NCBI GenBank assembly: GCA_902524635.1
Contig: CABZDY010000007.1
Coordinates: forward strand, 1-33,316
Source of the DNA: an uncultured Pelagibacteraceae bacterium
Lineage (GTDB): Bacteria; Pseudomonadota; Alphaproteobacteria; Pelagibacterales; Pelagibacteraceae
DNA length: 33,316 nt
Reading direction: 5' to 3'
Under the pieces are notes generated by a model, which saw only the letters and a program-made list of their open reading frames with translations, had not been told where the DNA came from and ran no database searches. The position numbers were made by a program, and so were the translations under genes. Below are positions 28,693 to 33,316 of this stretch, one piece after another (position 1 is the first letter of the stretch; every line of letters starts with the position of its first letter).

Positions 28693-29400
28693 TGAGTGAA
28701 ATTGGTCTTATTGGAAAAAAAATTGGAATGACTCGAGAATTTTATAAAACTGGTCAATCTGTACCTGTGACTGTATTAAAAGTAGAGAAAGGTAGAGTTG
28801 TGCAATTAATAAATAAAGACCAGAGAGGCTATGATGCAATACAGTTAGGATTTGGAAAAATTAAGAATTCAAAATTATCAAAAGCCATGAAAGGATATTT
28901 TTCCAAAAGAAATACTGAAGCTAAAAGGACCTTAAAAGAATTTAGAGTGAAAAATTTAGAGGAATATAAAGAAGGTAATGAATTCGGCATAGAAATTTTT
29001 AAGGATATAAAATTCTTGGACGTAAAATCGAAAACTATTGGAAAAGGATTTGCTGGTGCAATGAAAAGACATAATTTTGGAGGCTTAAGAGCGTCACATG
29101 GAGTATCAATATCACATAGAGCCCACGGATCAACCGGACAAAAACCAAGACCCTGGAAAAGTATTCAAGGGTAAAAAAATGGCTGGTCACATGGGGGACA
29201 AAATAAGATCAATTCAAAATCTTGAAATTATTAAAACAGACCTGGAAAATGAATTATTATACTTAAAAGGTTCTATACCCGGGTCAAGAAATACAGAAGT
29301 TTTAATAAAAAAAGCAGTAAAAAATATAAATAAATTAACAATAAGTGAAAAAATAGAAATTGTAGAAAAATCAAAAAAAACAAAAGATAAAAAAAAATAA
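28692..29400 (+). CDS. rplC: 50S ribosomal protein L3, interrupted by a one-base frameshift
   Basis: The first frame (28692-29174) reads the L3 N-terminus ([13 protein letters not shown]) through [16 protein letters not shown], then goes off frame to TAA at 29172-29174. The second frame supplies [18 protein letters not shown] and the rest to 29400. The break is in five A (29140-29144); four A would read [18 protein letters not shown], the same spacing as E. coli L3 ([18 protein letters not shown]), and give a 235-residue protein. The lysine-rich tail is longer than usual. L3 is essential, so an error is the simplest explanation. Confidence 0.95.
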
Positions 29401-29403
29401 AAA

Positions 29404-30024
29404 ATGAAATTAGATAAACTTAATATACAAGGTACAAAAGGCTCAATAGACGTTTCAGATAAGATAGTTTTAGCAAAAATTAATAATAAGTTAGTGAGCA
29501 GTGTCTTGTATAAAACAAATGCAAATTACAAAGGAAGAAAAGCTAAAACTAAACAAAAAAATGAAATTACCGGATCTACATCAAAAATATATGCCCAAAA
29601 AGGTACAGGAAATGCAAGACATGCAAGTAAAAAAGCTCCAATATTTGTAGGTGGTGGCGTTGCTCATGGTCCTAAAGGAGAGAAGAGATATAAAAAAAGA
29701 AAACTAAATAAAAATGAAAAAAAATTAAGTGTTGCATCAATAATTACAGAAAAGAATAATACAAATCACTTAATTATTTTAGATGATTTTCAAAAAACAA
29801 TTTTGAAAACAAAAGAAATGAATAAAATTTTAATCAAATTTGAAGCAAAAAATTCTCTAATAATAGCCGACAAAAAATCAAAAGATAACATTATTAAGTC
29901 TATAAGAAATATTCCAAATGTTAAAATTACTGATGTTAATCATTTCAGTGCCTATGATCTTGCAAAATTTAAAAAAATTATTTTTACTGAAACATCAATA
30001 AAAGAGTTGGAGAAAAGATATTAA
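29404..30024 (+). CDS. rplD: 50S ribosomal protein L4
   Basis: A 206-residue protein. The exit-tunnel extension is present (KIYAQKGTGNARHASKKAP, GGGVAHGPK) with a compact C-terminal domain. In E. coli L4 represses the S10 operon through the rpsJ leader; no such leader exists here because rpsJ abuts fusA. Confidence 0.97.
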   Translation: MKLDKLNIQGTKGSIDVSDKIVLAKINNKLVSSVLYKTNANYKGRKAKTKQKNEITGSTSKIYAQKGTGNARHASKKAPIFVGGGVAHGPKGEKRYKKRKLNKNEKKLSVASIITEKNNTNHLIILDDFQKTILKTKEMNKILIKFEAKNSLIIADKKSKDNIIKSIRNIPNVKITDVNHFSAYDLAKFKKIIFTETSIKELEKRY

Positions 30025-30026
30025 TC

Positions 30027-30320
30027 ATGCAAAAACTAAGTATTTACGACAAAATAATTTCGCCTTTAGTTACTGAAAAGTCAACAAATCTATCTGAGCA
30101 AAATAAAATTTCATTTATAGTACATCCAAAGGCTAACAAAAAAAATCTAAAAAAAAATATAGAAAAAATTTTTAAGGTTAATGTAACCAAGGTAAATATA
30201 ATTAATAAAAAACCAAGAATAAAAACTACAAGAGGCAAAAAAGTAAGAGTTAAAGGTTTCAAAAAAGCAATAATAACATTAAAAAAAGGTCAAAATATTG
30301 ATCTGACAACTGGAATTTAA
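30027..30320 (+). CDS. rplW: 50S ribosomal protein L23
   Basis: A 97-residue protein with the IISPLVTEKSTNLSE start and a lysine-rich loop. It lies at the exit tunnel and docks trigger factor and SRP. It is 2 nt after rplD and 4 nt before rplB. Confidence 0.97.
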   Translation: MQKLSIYDKIISPLVTEKSTNLSEQNKISFIVHPKANKKNLKKNIEKIFKVNVTKVNIINKKPRIKTTRGKKVRVKGFKKAIITLKKGQNIDLTTGI

Positions 30321-30324
30321 CAAA

Positions 30325-31155
30325 ATGGCATTAAAAACATTTAAACCTTATACTAAATCATCAAGAGGCACTATATTAGTTAGTAGAGATGGGTTATGGA
30401 GAGGGAAACCATTTAAAGCCTTAACTTCACCTAACAACTCATCAAAGGGTAGGAATAATAATGGACGAATAACTTCTAGAAATCATGGTGGCGGGCATAA
30501 ACATAAATATAGAAAAATAGATTTCCACAGAAAAAAGTTGGATAGTCAAGCAGAAATAGAAAGAATTGAATATGATCCAAATAGATCTTGTCATATTATG
30601 CTAGTTAAATTTGATGATGGTGAAAGGTTTTATTACCTAGCTCCAAAGGATTTAAAAGTTGGTGATAAAATACAAAACGGTCCGAGCTCTGAAATAAAAA
30701 TTGGAAATTGTCTTCCACTTAAAGATATCCCAGTAGGTATTGATATACATAATGTAGAAATCAATCCAGGCGGTGGAGGTAAAATTGCAAGATCAGCTGG
30801 AACCTCAGTCTCTATTTCGGGAATAGACGGTAACTACTCAATTATTAAAATGACATCAGGTGAAGTCAGAAAGATTAATTCAAATTCGTTAGCAACAATA
30901 GGTGTTTTATCTAATCCTGATCAAAAAAATATTAAAATAGGTAAAGCTGGTAGGTCCCGTTGGTTAGGGATAAGACCTCATACTAGAGGGGTTGTTAAAA
31001 ACCCGGTCGATCACCCACATGGAGGTGGAGAAGGAAAATCAGCTGGTGGAAGGCACCCTGTATCACCTACTGGCCAGTCAGCAAAAGGTTTGAAAACGAG
31101 AGATAATAAAAGAACAGACAAATTTATAATAAGAAGAAGAAAGAAAAAAAGATAA
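30325..31155 (+). CDS. rplB: 50S ribosomal protein L2
   Basis: A 276-residue protein near the peptidyl-transferase centre. [16 protein letters not shown], the SH3-like [12 protein letters not shown] region and the [15 protein letters not shown] loop with its conserved histidine are all intact. Confidence 0.98.
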   Translation: MALKTFKPYTKSSRGTILVSRDGLWRGKPFKALTSPNNSSKGRNNNGRITSRNHGGGHKHKYRKIDFHRKKLDSQAEIERIEYDPNRSCHIMLVKFDDGERFYYLAPKDLKVGDKIQNGPSSEIKIGNCLPLKDIPVGIDIHNVEINPGGGGKIARSAGTSVSISGIDGNYSIIKMTSGEVRKINSNSLATIGVLSNPDQKNIKIGKAGRSRWLGIRPHTRGVVKNPVDHPHGGGEGKSAGGRHPVSPTGQSAKGLKTRDNKRTDKFIIRRRKKKR

Positions 31156-31160
31156 TTATT

Positions 31161-31457
31161 ATGGCTAGATCAGTATGGAAAGGACCATTTGTTGAAGAAA
31201 GTTTGATTAAAAAGGTAGAAAAAATTAAAAATGATCCCGTTAAAAAACCAATCAAAACATGGTCAAGAAAATCAACAATAATTCCAGATTTTGTGGGTAT
31301 AAGCTTTTTAATATACAACGGAAAAAAATTCATTCCAATAACAATATCTGAGGATATGGTTGGTCATAAATTTGGAGAATTTGCCCCAACGAGACAATTT
31401 TTTGGTCATACCCCAGCTGATAAAAAAGCAAAGGTGGAAGGCGGAGCTAAAAAATAA
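31161..31457 (+). CDS. rpsS: 30S ribosomal protein S19
   Basis: A 98-residue protein with the signature [31 protein letters not shown] and [15 protein letters not shown], a few residues longer than most at the C-terminus. The stop overlaps rplV by one base. Confidence 0.98.
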   Translation: MARSVWKGPFVEESLIKKVEKIKNDPVKKPIKTWSRKSTIIPDFVGISFLIYNGKKFIPITISEDMVGHKFGEFAPTRQFFGHTPADKKAKVEGGAKK

Positions 31458-31852
31458 TGTCAAAATTAAAAAAAAAAATAGACACTAAAATGGTAAAATC
31501 TATTAATAAAAATGTGAGATCAAGCACACGAAAACTAAATCCAATATTAAGGTCTATTGTTGGAAAAAAGGTTGATGTTGCAATAAGAGATTTATCGTTC
31601 TCAGATAAAAGAATATCAAAAGATATTAAGAAGACAATATCATCGGCAGTTGCTAATGCAGAAAATAATTATCAATACGATATAGACAAGCTAATTGTAA
31701 AAGAAGCATATTGTGGAAAACAAGTAGTAATGAAAAGGTTTCGTGCTAGGGCAAAAGGAAGGGCTGCAGAGATAATGAAGCCATATTCAAATTTAACAAT
31801 AATATTAACTGAGAAAGTTAAAAAAATGGAGGATCATGGGACAAAAAGTTAA
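31457..31852 (+). CDS. rplV: 50S ribosomal protein L22
   Basis: A 131-residue protein. The core ([20 protein letters not shown]) and the tunnel-loop and C-terminal [20 protein letters not shown] are clear; the latter lines the exit tunnel. Its last 17 bases overlap rpsC and include that gene's ribosome site. Confidence 0.96.
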   Translation: MSKLKKKIDTKMVKSINKNVRSSTRKLNPILRSIVGKKVDVAIRDLSFSDKRISKDIKKTISSAVANAENNYQYDIDKLIVKEAYCGKQVVMKRFRARAKGRAAEIMKPYSNLTIILTEKVKKMEDHGTKS

Positions 31853-32495
31853 TCCAGTTGGACTAAGACTAGGTATTAATAGAGGCTGGGACTCTGTTTG
31901 GTATGCAAAGAAGAAGGATTTTGGAAACAATCTGATAGAGGATTTTAGAATAAGGGAGTACATAAAGAAAAATGTTGTAAATTCTGGCGTATCGAAGGTC
32001 ATGATTGAAAGAACTTCAAAAAAATGTTTTGTAACTATTTATACATCAAGACCTGGTTTTGTAATTGGTAAAAAAGGAACTGACATTGAAAAAATTAAAA
32101 GCAATTTATCTAAATTGACCTTAAATGAGGTAGTTTTAAATATTAAAGAAGTTAAAAAACCTGAGACAAACAGTTACTTAGTAGCAGAAAATATTGCCCA
32201 ACAATTAGTAAAAAGAATTTCATATAGAAGAGCAATGAAAAGAGCTATGCAATCTGCTTTAAGACTAGGAGCAAAAGGAATCAAAGTATCAATTAGTGGT
32301 AGACTTGGTGGAAATGAGATAGCAAGAACAGAATGGCTAAGAGAGGGTAGTATACCTTCACACACGTTGAGAGCAGATATAGATTACTCCGAAGCAGAGG
32401 CTCTTACAACATACGGTATTATAGGAATAAAGGTATGGATTTACAAAGGAGAAATTTTTACAAAAGAATTCAGTCAAGAAAGGAATAAAGTATAA
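31836..32495 (+). CDS. rpsC: 30S ribosomal protein S3
   Basis: A 219-residue protein. The start [20 protein letters not shown], the KH-domain [15 protein letters not shown] and the C-terminal [14 protein letters not shown] are present. A strong GGAGG (31828-31832) inside rplV decides the start, giving a 17-bp overlap. Confidence 0.98.
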   Translation: MGQKVNPVGLRLGINRGWDSVWYAKKKDFGNNLIEDFRIREYIKKNVVNSGVSKVMIERTSKKCFVTIYTSRPGFVIGKKGTDIEKIKSNLSKLTLNEVVLNIKEVKKPETNSYLVAENIAQQLVKRISYRRAMKRAMQSALRLGAKGIKVSISGRLGGNEIARTEWLREGSIPSHTLRADIDYSEAEALTTYGIIGIKVWIYKGEIFTKEFSQERNKV

Positions 32496-32903
32496 ATGTT
32501 GCAACCAACAAGAACTAAATTTAGGAAAGCACATAAAGGAAGAATTCATGGGAATGCATCAAGATGTAATGTAATGAATTACGGGTCATTTGGACTAAAA
32601 GCTATTCAGCCAGAAAGAGTAATATCTCGACAAATTGAAGCTGCAAGAGTTGCTCTAACTAGACACATGAAAAGACAAGGAAGAGTATGGACAAGAATGT
32701 TTCCAAATATACCTGTTTCAAAAAAACCAACTGAAGTAAGAATGGGTAAAGGTAAAGGATCTCCCGAATTCTGGGCTTGCAGAGTAAAACCAGGAAGAAT
32801 TTTGTTTGAAGTAGATGGCGTTTCAGAACAAATAGCAAAAGAAGCCTTATACAAAGCATCAGCAAAATTACCAATAAAGTGTAAATTTATAAAAAGAGTA
32901 TAA
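32496..32903 (+). CDS. rplP: 50S ribosomal protein L16
   Basis: A 135-residue protein with the start [15 protein letters not shown], the [16 protein letters not shown] helix and [18 protein letters not shown]. It begins directly after rpsC and overlaps rpmC by one base. Confidence 0.98.
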   Translation: MLQPTRTKFRKAHKGRIHGNASRCNVMNYGSFGLKAIQPERVISRQIEAARVALTRHMKRQGRVWTRMFPNIPVSKKPTEVRMGKGKGSPEFWACRVKPGRILFEVDGVSEQIAKEALYKASAKLPIKCKFIKRV

Positions 32904-33091
32904 TGAAAAAAAAAGAATTAAAAAAATTAACAGAAAAACAAATGATAGAAAATCTTGAAAAATTAAAAAAAGATCTTTTTAACTTTAGGTTTCAGAAAGT
33001 AAATGGACAGGTTAAAAGTCCTGCAAAAATAACAGAAACAAAAAAAAATATAGCAAGACTAAAAACGATGATAGAGGTCAAAAATGCCTAA
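32903..33091 (+). CDS. rpmC: 50S ribosomal protein L29
   Basis: A 62-residue helical protein. [18 protein letters not shown] and the C-terminal [11 protein letters not shown] helix are characteristic. The last 8 bases overlap the start of rpsQ. Confidence 0.95.
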   Translation: MKKKELKKLTEKQMIENLEKLKKDLFNFRFQKVNGQVKSPAKITETKKNIARLKTMIEVKNA

Positions 33092-33316
33092 AAAAATTTT
33101 AAATGGAGTTGTGGTTAGTGATAAACCAAACAAAACAATTACAGTATTGGTTGAAAGAAAGTATCAACACCCGGTTCTTAAAAAAGTAATGAAAGCAAGA
33201 AAAAAATATAATGCACACGATGAAGAAAATAAGTTTAAAATTGGTGACAAGGTTTCAATTAGAGAAAGTAGACCTTTTTCAAAAAATAAAAAATTTGAGG
33301 TAATTGGAGATATAAA
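33084..33316 (+). CDS. rpsQ: 30S ribosomal protein S17, cut by window edge
   Basis: An ATG at 33084 opens a frame to the window end (77 codons): [20 protein letters not shown], then [20 protein letters not shown] and [20 protein letters not shown]. These are the S17 OB-fold landmarks, and the position after rpmC is standard. Only a few C-terminal residues are missing. Confidence 0.96.
   Translation, partial: MPKKILNGVVVSDKPNKTITVLVERKYQHPVLKKVMKARKKYNAHDEENKFKIGDKVSIRESRPFSKNKKFEVIGDI

Overview
The window looks like the core chromosome of a SAR11-type marine alphaproteobacterium (Pelagibacterales). The sequence is strongly AT-rich, spacers are a few bases, and many stop and start codons overlap. 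It carries a partial phosphatidylcholine synthase and a relative of the DMSP demethylase DmdA. One tuf gene sits in a tRNA-Tyr/tRNA-Gly/tuf/tRNA-Trp/secE run feeding the rpoBC operon, and no tuf lies between fusA and rpsJ. The assignment rests on gene content and protein character, not on a search.

Layout. (1) 1-6400 is a metabolic region: a partial pcs (minus), a beta-hydroxyacid dehydrogenase (438-1445), and a set made of two divergent ComA-fold (phosphosulfolactate synthase family) enzymes flanking a tripartite tricarboxylate transporter (a TctC binding protein and a TctA protein with a TctB-like C-terminal part). This reads as uptake plus catabolism of a carboxylated, possibly sulfonated, compound. 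(2) 6397-8112 (minus) is a very AT-rich TPR/glycosyltransferase-like gene. (3) 8237-10245 holds tRNA-Leu, then nadK only 4 nt after the tRNA CCA end, then the DmdA/GcvT-like gene.

(4) 10249-11803 is a 1.4-kb mini-island. It is bracketed by a 51-bp direct repeat made of the 3' half of tRNA-Thr(UGU), as left by tRNA-targeted integration. Inside each end is a pair of 11-bp-spaced TGGTCACAC-like repeats. It carries two secreted paralogue-like proteins with the same C-terminal ending and has no integrase of its own.

(5) 11845-33316 is housekeeping: rlmB (minus), tRNA-Tyr, tRNA-Gly, tuf, tRNA-Trp, secE-nusG-rplKAJL-rpoBC, then rpsL-rpsG-fusA joined directly to the S10 operon (rpsJ to rpsQ, cut by the window end). 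Three essential genes here (rpoC, fusA, rplC) are each broken by one extra base in a homopolymer. All three are restored to normal length and sequence by removing that base, so read or assembly error is the simplest explanation. No intergenic gap exceeds 300 bases.
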